Assembly: GCA_033065855.1 (NCBI GenBank)
Contig: JAVXUO010000322.1
Span: 124,001 to 188,000 of the forward strand
Direction: 5' to 3'
Source: Escallonia rubra
Taxonomy: Eukaryota; Streptophyta; Magnoliopsida; Escalloniales; Escalloniaceae
Length of the DNA stretch: 64,000 nt
Part shown: positions 37,151 to 47,747 of the stretch, piece after piece
How the letters are laid out: the number at the start of each line of letters is the position of its first letter
Position numbering within the stretch: position 1 is the stretch's first letter
Made by a program: the position numbers and the translations under genes
The notes under the pieces: model-generated
Database searches by the model: none
Seen by the model: only the letters and a program-made list of their open reading frames with translations
Told to the model about the DNA's origin: nothing

Positions 37151-37866
37151 GAGTTTTTTTCCTAAATAATACTATTTAAAAACTTAATTACCAATTTACT
37201 CAATTTTGAAACTTACTTACTCGCATATCACACTTTTGAAAATTGTAATTTGAAATCACGATTTTAAAGTAGAAATCGCTATTTGAAATCACGTTTTGAG
37301 TATGTATATATGTTTTTCATTTTGTTGATATATGTCTTGTATTTATGTTCTACATTGGTTACTCAAAGAAGAAGGTTGCAACTTGGCCCTTCGTATATAA
37401 GACATCTTGTCCCACATTGTTTAGAGAGAGAAGATCACTAGTATAAGTAAGGTGTCTTGTATTGTGTTTAAGGGTAAGAGATGACAGTCTTTCTTTGAGT
37501 AGGAAAGAAAAAAAGAAGAGTCCTTCTTTGAGTAGGAAAACAGTTGAGAGATACACGTGAGGGAGTGTTGTAAATCTGACTTGTGCAAAGTGGATTTGAA
37601 TTCTCTCATATTTCTTGTGTTTTCTTATTTGGTTTTCGTGTTCTATACATATTTATCTAGAGCGATTTCGTAACACATTTTAAATTACGCAGAAAATGAA
37701 AAAAGAGAAATGAAAACGTGGTTCTAAACCGCGATTTCTACTTTAAAGTCGTGGTTTCAAATCGCGATTTTCAAAAGTGTGGTATGCGAGTAAATAAATT
37801 TCAAAATAGAATAAATTGATAATTAAGTTTTAAAATATTACGAGTATTATTTAGAGAAAAAAACTC
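37151..37866. mobile_element. foldback MITE (Mutator-like) split by a solo LTR
   Basis: 37151-37317 and 37681-37866 are long inverted arms. The left arm begins GAGTTTTTTTCCTAAATAAT and the right arm, reversed, begins GAGTTTTTTTCTCTAAATAA. Perfect 10-bp duplications AATGAAATGC flank it (37141-37150 and 37867-37876), a length within the Mutator-superfamily range. The 353-bp solo LTR plus its 5-bp TSD sits at the centre, so the MITE was originally about 358 bp and almost entirely palindromic. It ends 216 bp upstream of the FLZ start codon and so lies in that gene's proximal promoter region. Confidence 0.88.
37323..37675 (+). repeat. solo LTR of the Copia 'D' family
   Basis: 353 bp from TGTTGATATATGTC to CGTAACA, flanked by perfect CATTT duplications (37318-37322 and 37676-37680). 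It resembles the LTR at 3857-4160 in reverse orientation, sharing starts, ends and the 'gtcttgtattgt...aagag' middle. No internal domain follows, so it is a solo LTR left by LTR-LTR recombination. It carries 'cgtatataag' near 37393 as a TATA candidate, 690 bp upstream of the FLZ start codon and in the same orientation. Confidence 0.88.
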
Positions 37867-37872
37867 AATGAA

Positions 37873-37876
<4 letters not shown>

Positions 37877-37906
<30 letters not shown>
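37877..37906. repeat. GA microsatellite in the FLZ 5' region
   Basis: An (AG)n run of about 15 units directly adjoining the MITE's right target-site duplication, ~177 bp before the FLZ start codon. GA tracts are common in plant 5' leaders and core promoters. Confidence 0.9.
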
Positions 37907-37909
<3 letters not shown>

Positions 37910-38082
37910 GGGTGACGTGAATAATTAAGCCTGGAAAGTGATGGTGGACGTGGACGTCTCCCAGTTTGTAGCGATCAACGGCCCAGCTTCACTCCCCAGC
38001 TTCCTCCCACCCTGTTTATCTTCACTTACCACCTTCCATCCTCCACTCTCCTCTGAGTTCACAGTGCTGTTTCTCTCTCTAG

Positions 38083-38805
38083 ATGCTGCTGGGAAAGCGT
38101 GCACGCCTTTCGATGAGAAGGACGACAAGCACGGCGGGATTCATCGACGGCGACCAGAGCAACTTGGAAGCACCGCAACCCTTAGAACCTCAGCGCCCGA
38201 TCAACGATTATGAGGAAGGGGGACCTGCGACACCGAGAGAGAACATAATCGTGGTGGGTTCGAGGGCGGGGGACCACCGTTCGGTGGCCACGTTCTCGCC
38301 CAGGTACCACAGGACCAGCCGAGGGGATTCCGTAGAGACGACGGCTGATTTCTTGAGGACGTGTGGCCTCTGTAAACGCCGTTTGTCACTTGCTCGTGAC
38401 ATCTACATGTATAGGTAACCCTGACCTCCCTCTTCCTTGTCAATCTTGTTGTTTCATTTTTTCTAGTCATGATAGCTATTTTGTTATTGCACTAGACATG
38501 TTCTACCAATTTTAAGAAGGATAACCGACTTCTGTAAAGGACGGAGGCAACACCATGGAATTTTATTGCATCAATATTCTTTTTTTCAAGAAAAAGTATC
38601 TTATACTCTTTTATTGCTTGGATACAGGGGTGACACAGCATTTTGTAGTCTAGAGTGCAGGGAACAGCAGATGAATCGTGACGAGAGAAAAGAGAAGCGT
38701 TCCATCTCCATGATGGCTTCAAAGAACGACGAACTGCTTCACCATAATCGCTCCCCGGCCTCCCCGGAGGCTTCAACCAAGAGCCAGACCGTCGCTGCTA
38801 CCTAA
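38083..38805 (+). CDS. FCS-like zinc finger (FLZ, DUF581) protein, two exons
   Basis: Exon 1 is 38083-38414, the intron 38415-38627 (gtaacc...gatacag), exon 2 38628-38805. The product is 169 aa. It starts MLLGKRARLSMRRTTS, the usual N-terminus of many FLZ proteins, which fixes the start. The FLZ domain spans about residues 89-133, with zinc ligands C94, C97, C117 and C121 in CGLC...FCSLEC. The intron falls between the two cysteine pairs, as is typical of the family. Family knowledge: FLZ proteins are land-plant adaptors that bind SnRK1 kinase subunits and link energy and stress signalling; this is not shown by the sequence itself. The gene looks intact. The proximal promoter holds a GA tract and, just upstream, a MITE with a nested solo LTR. 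No clear TATA box was identified. Confidence 0.93.
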
Positions 38806-39112
38806 GTTGAGACTTCATCAGAAGTGAGAACCCATCTAGTTAGTACTCTTTTGGCAATGATCTACTGACCATGATAAACTTATGTGCGACAATATTCATT
38901 GTCTTTCTGTTATAATCAGTCTAAACAGGTCGAAAGCTAGATTTCGACGTACCATGTATGTATATACGGCAGATATCGGTATGTACCTCTTTCCTTTTGA
39001 ACACAAAAGTTACGTGCATAGCTTACTGTCTTTGAGCGGAAGATATTTAATACATAGACGGCTACTTTATAATCGTGCGTGTGTTTTACCTTTTTCTCTC
39101 TTTTTATTTTTT
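38806..39112. other. FLZ 3' flank, no further gene
   Basis: Probably includes the 3' UTR. No unambiguous AATAAA signal was picked out and no other coding region is supported. Confidence 0.45.
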
Positions 39113-39779
39113 GGTTAATTACAGATGACAACACACTTATTATGTTTCAATTTATTTCATACATACTTTTGCCTAATTATTAAAATTAAATATTTTTTAT
39201 TTTTTTAACCTAGAGAGTTAACAAAATTAGTGGATATACAGTAATACTACTAAAGAAAATTTATTGAAAATACCATCCTTTTTTTCTCCCCTCTCCTCTC
39301 TCTTTAAAGACCATCTCTTTCACCGACCGCCACTAGCTTTTCACAACCAATCACTAGCAATAGTTTTTAAAACCACCACCAAGCCCCCCACAAAATCGAA
39401 CTCAACCACGAAAAAGGGGGGCAATAGAGGCCAGATACGTATGCGTGTGTGTGATTGGGATGTCATTCGACGCTGGCCAGTGAGAAACGAAATGGTTTGG
39501 TGGTGGGATGACGTGCTCGGATAGACGTAGACAGATTAGGGTGGTCACCGGTGTGTGTGGGAGTCGGTGGCGGTGGCTGAAGAGGCGGGAAGTCTTCTTA
39601 AGGGAAATTTCGATAGATCACAATAAATTGTGTGTTGCCCTAACTTCTATTAATGGTTCCATAAGGGAAGGGGCGTTGTGTAAACCTACTACAACCATAG
39701 CCTTTGAGTACAATTCCAATAGTTAGGCCTAACCGTATGTAATCAACAAAAACTTTAGGAGTGATCAACGTAATTAACC
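39113..39779. mobile_element. possible Mutator-like MITE
   Basis: The segment starts GGTTAATTAC and ends with its inverse (gtaattaacc), a terminus common in plant Mutator-like MITEs. The inner parts are A+T-rich at the edges and C/G-richer in the middle, as in such elements. Beyond 10 bp the arms match poorly and the flanking 9-mers are not a clean duplication, so the call is tentative. The 86- and 72-codon frames inside have no known domain. Confidence 0.4.
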
Positions 39780-39803
39780 CTTTTCGTTTTAGTCCCGTTC
39801 GGC

Positions 39804-40529
39804 GGCTAGAGGTGTCAAAAGGGCCGGGCGGCCCGATCCGACCCGTTTTTTACCCAGGCTGGCCCGGCCCTAAACGTGAATAGTGCTGGCCCTAACCTGT
39901 AGGGCCTTGGGCCTGGGCTAGGGCCAGGCCTAATATTTTCTAAAATTGGCCCGGCCCGGCCCGGCCCTAAAAAGGCTCGGGTCAGGCCCGGCCCTTGGCC
40001 CTTTTCTGGCCCTCTTTTCGGCCCTATTTTGGCCCAGCCCTTTGGCCCTAAACCATTTTGAGTCATTTTTTTTTTCTTTTCCCCTTCTTTCTTGCACATC
40101 ATTCTCTCTACACCTCATATTTTAACTTTTTGGACATGCACATTTCTTTATATTTACTCATGTGAATAGATTGTCTTTTTGCGATTCAAAATTACTCTTT
40201 GTTCCTAATCAATAATCTCAAATAGAGTAAACGTAAAGCTCTAAAGCACTTCATTAGTCATGAGAGAGATATTGAATGGTTTAGGGCATATCAATTGTAT
40301 TTATTTTGTGAATTAGTATTTTTGCAACACAAAAAAGAAAAAAAAAAGGGCCTGGGCCCGGCCCTAAAGTTAGGGCCTAGGGCTTGGGCCTGGATAGGGC
40401 CTCCATTTCTAAGATTTGGGCCCGGCCCGGCCCGGTTTACAAGGCCCGAAGCCCGAAATGGCCCGGCCCTTTTTCTGGCCCGCTGGGCCTGGGCTGGGCC
40501 GGCCCAAGCCCGGCCCTTTGACACCTCTA
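39804..40529. mobile_element. GC-rich hAT MITE
   Basis: Termini TAGAGGTGTCAAAAGGGCC (from 39807) and the inverse GGCCCTTTGACACCTCTA (ending 40529) form a TIR. CGTTCGGC at 39796-39803 and again at 40530-40537 is an 8-bp target-site duplication, with three extra bases between left copy and TIR. Both sub-terminal ~150 bp are packed with GGCCC/GGGCC-type repeats around an A+T-rich core. The 8-bp TSD and this terminus fit the hAT superfamily. It encodes no protein; the 77-95-codon frames there are Gly/Pro/Ala/Arg-rich artefacts of the repeats. Confidence 0.8.
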
Positions 40530-40537
40530 CGTTCGGC

Positions 40538-40880
40538 TATTGAAAGGTGAATATTGGCGTATGGATATTGCAAAAATTCCATCTTATAAGATGGTCCAAC
40601 AACCCAAAATGTATAAAACTATTAATCAAAACCTGAAGTTTTTTTTTATAGGAAAATGCTATTTAAGCTTAGCTTGTTTTAAATCAACTCGACGCACACA
40701 TACACCTAATTGCGTGTGTTGATGCACATAAAGCAACAAAATCGACACTCACTTCCACGGATGACAACTTCATCGAGTAGGCACCGCAATATAAAATTAG
40801 CCAGCAAAGAGCATCACCAAGTAAATACACATACTATAAAAGCCAACAACACCAAAATATAAGCATCAACAATAACATAT
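40538..40880. other. no gene recognised
   Basis: A+T-rich sequence with short frames only. Confidence 0.45.
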
Positions 40881-41184
40881 TTTTTCCATTCCTTTTATAT
40901 TTTCCTTATTTTTTGAAATTTGATAAGGACAAACAAACAAGGAAGCGTAAAATCTGCCATGCCTAAGTAACAAAGGCACGCCAATAGCCAATGCCTATCC
41001 ACTGCCCACTGCCAGCACATGGCCACGTGTCCTTTTTCCATTCCTTTTATATTTTCCTTATTTTTTGAAATTTGATAAGGACAAACAAACAAGGAAGCGT
41101 AAAATCTGCCATGCCTAAGTAACAAAGGCACGCCAATAGCCAATGCCTATCCACTGCCCACTGCCAGCACATGGCCACGTGTCC
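40881..41184. repeat. exact 152-bp tandem duplication
   Basis: 40881-41032 and 41033-41184 read as the same 152 bases, from 'tttttccatt' to 'cacgtgtcc'. No differences were noticed by eye, so the duplication is probably recent. It creates two overlapping minus-strand frames that share the same C-terminal sequence; neither is a credible gene. Confidence 0.92.
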
Positions 41185-41426
41185 AACACTAGGCAACATA
41201 AGATCACGTGTCCCTAAGCTACCAAGCCACATGCGCCCTGCGCAAAATAGCTCCACTGCAGTAGTTATACAACTTTTATTTGTGTTGTGGTGTTTTATTT
41301 GTATTATCAAAGTATAAACAACTTTTACTTGCTTTTGAACTGTTTCTTATAACTTTTTTGTTTTCTAATAGAAGTCGTACGTTAGGTGTGTAGAAAATTT
41401 GAAATTCCAAATTTCCATCAAAACTA
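41185..41426. other. no gene recognised
   Basis: Short A+T-rich spacer between the tandem duplication and the PIF/Harbinger element. Confidence 0.4.
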
Positions 41427-42097
41427 TAAGGGTCCGATTGGATCACGGAATTAGCCTTAGAATTGAGGTAGATTTAGGAATTGGACCTTAAGAATTATAA
41501 TTCTGTTGATTGGACAGTATATTTGGAATTAGAATTGCAATTCAAGCCCAATTCTAAGGAATTTAAAATGTACTGCAAGGCTCATAATTCAATTCTTATG
41601 GCCCAATATGAAATTTAGAATTCCAGCCCATTATTTTTTTCTCTCTTCGTTTCACCGCTCACAGCCTCTGCCCACGCCCGACGCTGCTTCTTCAAGCTAT
41701 CTTCCTCCTCTCATCTTTGATCAACCTCGCCATGGCAGCGACAGTCTACTGTGCAAACGGTGGCGGCTACCATCTACTATTTTGACGGCGACGGAGGCAA
41801 CGTGTTACCGACGGCGACGGAGGCAACTACGCTTTTTCGCGGCAGCGATCCCTATCTATGTTAGTAAAACATCTATGCTGATTTTGCTTTGGTTTTAGGT
41901 TGGGTTTGTCTCGGTTTACTTTGTTATTGATTGTGATTTTAATTTCAAAAGGAAGTTTGCTTTGCATTTCAGTTTCAAATGAGTTTAGCCGAGAGATAAT
42001 TTTCAGCATTTCTTCTCTTGCTTGTTCATGATTATAATGCCAGTCTTGGGAGGATGTTTAGTGATCTTCTCTCCTCTAGAACACAGTCTTCATACCC

Positions 42098-42330
42098 AAC
42101 CAAGCTCCAACCCTGAATCCTTTCTTCAATATCTCTTTTTCGCCATAACCTCCTGTCATTCCTCCTCCTCTCGTCGGGCCATTCATGCCAAAGTAGTGAA
42201 ATCATTGAATTACAGAGATGGGTTCATTGGTGACCATTTGGTATCTCTTTATGCCAAATTAGGATGCTCTAAAAAATGCACACCAACTGTTCGACGAAAT
42301 GCCCGACAAAGATTTTGCTTAGTCTGTTTT
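42098..42330 (+). pseudogene. PPR-protein gene fragment inside the PIF/Harbinger element
   Basis: One frame reads 'RAIHAKVVKSLNYRDGFIGD' followed by 'HLVSLYAKLGC', the style of a plant PLS-class pentatricopeptide repeat. After a frameshift in an A-run near 42275-42283, another frame continues with 'AHQLFDEMPDKDF', the next part of the same repeat type. Only about two repeats are present, with no start, no organelle-targeting region and no C-terminal E/DYW domain recognised. It is most simply a captured exon piece of a host PPR gene (RNA-binding proteins of mitochondria and plastids), now broken. Confidence 0.65.
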
Positions 42331-43919
42331 TTGAACCCTGGTAATCACACACAGAGGTTTCCATCCAACCTACTTCCCTTTCTCGACTTTCAGTTACTTC
42401 TGATGGCTTCATTAATCTACTATCTGGATGTGGGCTGCATTAGCCCCCCTGCCCCCTACCATTAATCATATGACCGTTTCAGCTTTTTTCATTTGCAACT
42501 TGATGTTGTTTCAGAAGAATATAAGCATCCAAATCTATTTCAACACAGGCCACCATATTCCCTTTGACAACTCTTTGTCCATGTCCATGGTCATATTAGA
42601 ACTGACATATCATCAGTTTAATCAAGAAGAGAAGCACAATGTGCAGGCTTTTCTTGTCTTACTACTTGTTATATACTCCGTAGTTAGGTTATCTTTTGGT
42701 ATCAACTGTCGTATACAATCATTTGTTCTCTTAAAAACTCTTAATAGTAATCTCACTCAAGTCTAAAAATAAAAAATCTTCCATAAATAAAAAAACTGAA
42801 AAGACTCATTGCTACCGAGTTTAGTTATTAGGGCTAGGATCAATTCCCTTGATTGTGTAGGATGGTTCTGTGGACCACGTATACTTTACGTACGCATAAG
42901 CTACTACAGTGCTGCAATCTCTCTGTGTTTGTACATAGCTTCAACCATGGTTGTGATGGACGCAGTTTATGCAATCTCTAGCATTTTGTTACAATTATGC
43001 AGATGCGGTGACCATTTTCTTAGGGAAGTTCTTATAAAAACAACGCGTAGGACAGTCAGGGCGGACAAGAGTTCATAAATTGATGCTCATGTGGCTACCA
43101 CTTTCCTTTTGGTAATAAGCCAGCAGTACAATGGAAATCCCAGTTGTTGCAATTCACAGAAGGCACTGGTGCGAACTTTTGGCCAGAAAAGAGACATTAG
43201 TACTGGCACATAAAATGTTCATTTGATTTTCTTGTCTTCTAGCTATCTTCAGTACTTGACAAAGAAATACTTGAAGAAGAACGGATAACTTTAGGAAGTT
43301 GAAGGAGAATTTCTTTAGTGGATTACTGGAGAAATATGTTTGTATGTTGTATGGTCTTGGTGTTGACAATTGAGAGTTCTCATTGAGGGGAGAAAAAATG
43401 AAAAAAGTAAAAAATAAAAATAAAAACAATGTGAGATAATCAGATGTAGCATTCCTGTGTAGTGTGCATACTTCTTGGAAAAAAAAATGAGATTTTAATA
43501 TTTATGAATTTGCCTTGGTGACGGCTTACTTCTTTCATATGTCCTCTGTGCACTGTTTCTACTTCGTGTTCTTTGCTTTCATGCTTTTTACCTTTCATGG
43601 GCTTGGTTATGTTCTTTTTGTTGTACCACAGTGTATTTCGTCAATTGGCTCTAATTTAAACTCGTTAAATCGGTCATTCTTCATTTTAGCTTTGAGTGGT
43701 GAAGCATCTTCTACCGTGCTAGCATTCTTCTGTTTTTACTGTACTCTATGGTTACCTTAACTCCGGGATATTATAAACAAAGAGTAACAATTTGAAATGT
43801 AGCATTGTTGTGTTCACATCATTGAGGAAAATTTAAATTAACTTGTGTATGAATTTGACTTGTGAGGGCTTACTTCTTCATATTTCCTCTATGCATAGTT
43901 TTTCAAAGCTACAATTGCA

Positions 43920-44094
43920 AGTGCGGATTTCATATGAGAAATTATCAGAAATGCCAGATTTGGATCAGCTTGAGTTGCTTAAAGCTTATGATGTGCTGAC
44001 TAGGAATGGGAGGAAGTTTGAGTCGTTCATGTCCCTTCCATTTCACTTGAGGAAGCCATGGTTATTGATGCAAATAAGCAGTCATAAGACTTAA
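43920..44094 (+). pseudogene. Myb/SANT-like C-terminal fragment
   Basis: The frame 43843-44094 ends with 'LDQLELLKAYDVLTRNGRKF' and then 'SFMSLPFHLRKPWLL'. This resembles the C-terminal tail of plant Myb/SANT-like proteins related to Harbinger's second ORF, where '.LL.A.DLL.D..KA..FL.L....RK.WLL' is common. No Myb domain is visible upstream in the same frame. Position inside a Harbinger-type element supports the reading, but similarity is by memory and modest. Confidence 0.4.
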
Positions 44095-44665
44095 GATATG
44101 GAGCCAACAAGGAACTTATATACTCTGAATTGTTTTCGAGCTTAGTTTTTTAGGAGCTATTTTCTTACTTAATAGTAGAGATCTAATTTGTTAATCACTT
44201 GCTACTTTTAAGAGTTACTTCTTTTTGTTAAGTCTAAGCACATTCTTATATTTGAGAACATTTTCTTGTTGTCAAGTACTAGCAGATAATTGAAGTTCTA
44301 ATATGTAACTGTTAGGTTGCAAATTCAAGTTTGCTTATGGATTAGTTGTATTTTTTCATTTTATAGTTAAGTCATCTTATGTGTATTTTCTTTTTCTTTT
44401 GTTCAGTGGGCTGAGGCAGGGCGGGGCGGGAAGTGTTGTTGGATATGATTTAGTGAGACAAATATCAAACTCCCATTTTGAATATTTACCTCTTGTTTTT
44501 TTTTTTACTTTAGCAATTTCAATTCTTAATCTAATTTTTTGTGCTAACCAATCAATGGAATTACAAATTCTAATCAATTCCAAGTCAATTCCAATTCCCA
44601 TGGAATTGGAATTGAATTACAATTCTCAATTTAAATTCCAATTCTATTTGCCAATCGGACCCTAA

Positions 44666-45582
44666 AGGAAAAGTAAAAGGCAAAACAAATGCCAAAAGCG
44701 AAGCGTTCATGGCGGACTGAGGATTTTGGGTAACACTAGAATTGTTAGAAGTCATGACATATGGTCACTGATTTACTTTAAACTCTTCTACAGACTATAC
44801 TGGAACGACGAGCCACCCCAATCAGGAATCCAGCAGTGTACAATACATTGCTATTACAACCCTTATTCCATTTTTGACATTATCATTATATATTATTATA
44901 GTCTTATGAAGATTTCAAAGCTCTTTTAGCACAACTTTTCTCTATCTTAATTTTAGCGGGATCTATCAACAAAAAGGTTTACATGGTTTTGCTTCTAAAG
45001 AACTTTTATCGTTTTACAAGGACCAATGTCAAATTTGTACATTAAAGAATTATCAAATCCCAACTTGATTATCCATGGTTTAAACGTGCCAAATTATTAC
45101 ATTACACTAATTTTTTGGCTCAAATTAGTCCAAAAGTGGACGAAAATGAGCGGCCATTAAATTCTATCGAGGACAAATATGTCGTAAATATGTCATGATA
45201 ACATAAAAACAAGTCTGAAGTCACATGGCACTATTATGACTGTCTGATTTGCTTATTCTTTTAAGATGATGTCTTAGTTTAATGACGAAAAGACAAAAAG
45301 AAAAGATAAGGAAAGCTAATTTTAATTTTTTTCTCTATTCATTCACCACCGATATTTCTTTTTTCCTAGTCCACGATCATCATACACACCACCACCACCA
45401 ATAACCACCATGCCCATCATTGTTGCCTACCACCTGATTTGTCATCCACCAGCCATCACCACAGTCCACAACCACCCTTTAACAACCACCAACCACCAGT
45501 CACCAGGCATCGCCACCATGCCATTCAACTAAACCACATACCCACAACCAAGGTTACCATACATACATATGCCATAACCACC
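44666..45582. other. intergenic, CCA-rich at its right end
   Basis: No gene recognised. 45380-45580 is rich in CCACCA-type runs. Similar sequence continues at 46922-47070 and 47760-47900 beyond two hAT insertions, with GGTGG-type sequence at 48060-48250. This may be one older MITE-like element split by hATs, but I could not find its termini. Confidence 0.4.
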
Positions 45583-45590
45583 ACTGTACC

Positions 45591-46913
45591 TAGACCTGGC
45601 AAAAAGGGAACCGTACCCGTTACCCGACCCGTACCCGGTCCAAAATCCCGGGTACGGGTAGCCATTTTTACTACCCGCTGAAATTGGACCCGGACCCGAA
45701 CCGACCCGTAAAATCCGGGTCGGTTCGGTTCGGATTTCGGGTAACCCGAATTTACCCGGTTTTTTGAACTATAAATTGGAAAATTGGAATGTGCCCTAAT
45801 TTCACTACATTCGTTTCTCATTTCTCTCACTCTCACATAAACGATAGACCCACTTCTCACTTCTCACGCCGTCGCAAGCCAAGACGGCAACAATCTGCCG
45901 GCGACGGAGCCCTCCGGCGACATAGCACTCCTGCGAGTCTGCGACGGAGCCCTCCGGCGACATTATTGGGTAAGGCCCAGGGGGGTTTGCCGTTTGCCAG
46001 AGAAGTGGGGCTCCGCACATCCATTTGCACCTTCTGCGTTGGGAGTTGCCTTTGTTTTAACTTCCCTTTATATGTATGGGATTTAAGGTGATGGCCCCAG
46101 GTTCTCTAGTGTTTGTCCCCTTTGACTGGAATGCTTGCTCCAAGAACCTGCTCATTCTTTGTTTGTGCTTGAAGGGAACCCTTCAGTTCATACATAGTCA
46201 AGCTTCGCAAGTCTTTTGATTCTTCTATTGCAGCAGCAACATGTTCAAATTTTTTAGACTAGCTTCTTAGAATTTTTTCAACTACTTTCTTTTCTTGAAT
46301 TTGGTCTCCACAGCTTTTTATTTGGTTAACAAATTAAGCAGCCCTTGACAAGAAATCTCTGACATTTTCATTCCCAGCCATCGTTAAATTATCCAATTCT
46401 CTCCATAAAGTTTGCAGTTCTACTTACCCCTTGTTGTAAATACTGGAGTGCTGTTGCAATTTTCATTTGTTTCTCTTTGTATTTCTTCTTCCTTGCCTAC
46501 GTCCATTGTGTAGAGCTCTCTGGTGGAGGTGGTTCTTTATAGCCTTCCTCAACCAAATCACATAGGTCTTGTGAGATGAAAAATGTCTTCATCTAACTGC
46601 TCCAGTATTCGTAGTACTCGCCGTTGAATATCGGTACTACTCCTTGCGAGTAATTGAAGGTGGTAAGGCTTGAGCTTGCTGCCAGAGAGCTTCTTGATTA
46701 GATTGACCTTCTTTGGTTGTAACTTTATGCCAGAGAGCTTCTTGATTAGATTGCCTCAAGACCCGCGGGTAATACCCTACCCGCCAGGGTAGGGTACGGA
46801 TCTCATATATTCGTACCCGGGAAAACCCGGGTATAAATTACCCGACCCGGTTTTACCCGGATCCGGCCGGGTATTACCCGTACCCGCGCGGGTAGACCCG
46901 TTTGCCAGGTCTA
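45591..46913. mobile_element. hAT element with GC-rich ends and an internal gag fragment
   Basis: Inverted termini start TAGACCTGGCAAA on both sides. A perfect 8-bp duplication ACTGTACC flanks it (45583-45590 and 46914-46921), diagnostic of hAT. Both sub-terminal zones are dense in 'acccg/cgggt' motifs. The 1323-bp interior holds a doubled 'gcgacggagccctccggcga' (about 45900 and 45942) and, on the minus strand near 46100-46590, a Copia-type gag fragment. A 25-bp phrase is repeated at 46681-46705 and 46729-46753. No transposase domain was seen. Confidence 0.88.
46100..46590 (-). mobile_element. Copia gag (UBN2-type) fragment within the hAT element
   Basis: Minus-strand translation gives phrases typical of the UBN2-type gag of Copia elements ('LVEEGYKEPPP' near 46540 and 'FEHVAAAIEESKDL' near 46200), in the right order and spacing. 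No LTR accompanies it, so it is a fragment rather than an inserted element. It is an antisense fossil relative to the window and is broken several times. Confidence 0.65.
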
Positions 46914-47071
46914 ACTGTACCATCCCGTTATACACTAGCCACAAGATCCACCCTTGACCAACCACGATCACCATTGTCCTGTCCTCAATCACTTTTGACC
47001 GCACAATCAGTCCACCACACCATCGATCCACCATGCCTTGACCTCCGGTTCAACCAAGGCAGCGTTTGGCA

Positions 47072-47747
47072 TAGGGGCGGAGCACCCCCATGACCCGAGG
47101 AGGGGGAGGGTGGCACGGCACCCCTCAACATTTTTGAAATTTTCTTTTTAGTTTTTTAGATAATGAATAAAAATATTTACAAAAAAGCCACTGTATTGTA
47201 ACATTAATTTATTATTATTTTATTTTTTTGTATTTTTTACTATTTGTGCCATCGGCTGTCATAGTCTTTGTTTTTGTCATTTTCTTGCTCTATTCATTCT
47301 TCCAAATCCCAAATTCTAAATCTCCAAATTACAAAAAAAAAAAAAACAGAAAAGAATATATATTAAGTTTATTTATTTTTTGTTTAGTTTAAATTCTTTT
47401 CATTTGTTAACTTATACGTGACTAATGTACTTATACGATTAATAATCACATTATTAATATATCTATACAATAAGAGTTAAGCTTCTTTCATGCAAAATTA
47501 GTAACTTATTATTGACTAACTTTAACAAGTTAAATAAATCACCATGCATAGTGAAATATATTGTTAGTAATCAAATTGAGCAATCTATATTTTATTTAAC
47601 GTAGTCAATAGTGACGCTAATTATAATATTTTTTTGATTATTTTGGTTCTATGTGATCTTGAACATTCTGAATTCTTTATGTTAGCCATCAAATCGTTTT
47701 TATGATTTTTTGGTACCTCACGATTAGACTTTCTAGATCCGCCCCTG
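47072..47747. mobile_element. hAT-like element, AGGGGCGGAGC terminus
   Basis: The left end 'taggggcggagc' and the right end 'gatccgcccctg' are inverted and match the termini of the hAT at 51766-53034. The core is A+T-rich and non-coding. The flanking 8-mers (tttggcat-like versus gttcggtg) are only partly alike, so the target-site duplication is degraded or the edge is off by a base. Confidence 0.55.

Larger units (their letters stand above)
41430..44662. mobile_element. PIF/Harbinger-type element carrying a PPR fragment
   Basis: The left end GGGTCCGATTGG and the right end CCAATCGGACCC are perfect 12-bp inverted termini, with GGAATT-type sub-terminal repeats on both sides. They are flanked by TAA at 41427-41429 and 44663-44665, the 3-bp duplication typical of PIF/Harbinger (TWA targets). 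The 3.2-kb interior has no DDE transposase I can see. It contains a pentatricopeptide-repeat gene fragment near 42100-42320 and, near 43920-44094, a segment resembling the C-terminal end of Myb/SANT proteins that accompany Harbinger transposases. It appears non-autonomous. Confidence 0.75.

Noticed and set aside
37938-38213. 91-codon plus-strand frame overlapping FLZ exon 1
   Set aside because: Different frame from the FLZ protein. The conserved MLLGKR...RRTTS start and the zinc-finger cysteines fix the frame beginning at 38083.
38201-38470. Minus-strand frames of 64-89 codons across FLZ exon 1
   Set aside because: Antisense shadows of the FLZ coding region with no domain of their own.
39815-40543. 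Gly/Pro/Ala/Arg-rich frames of 62-95 codons
   Set aside because: Produced by GGCCC/GGGCC repeats of the hAT MITE, readable in several frames on both strands.
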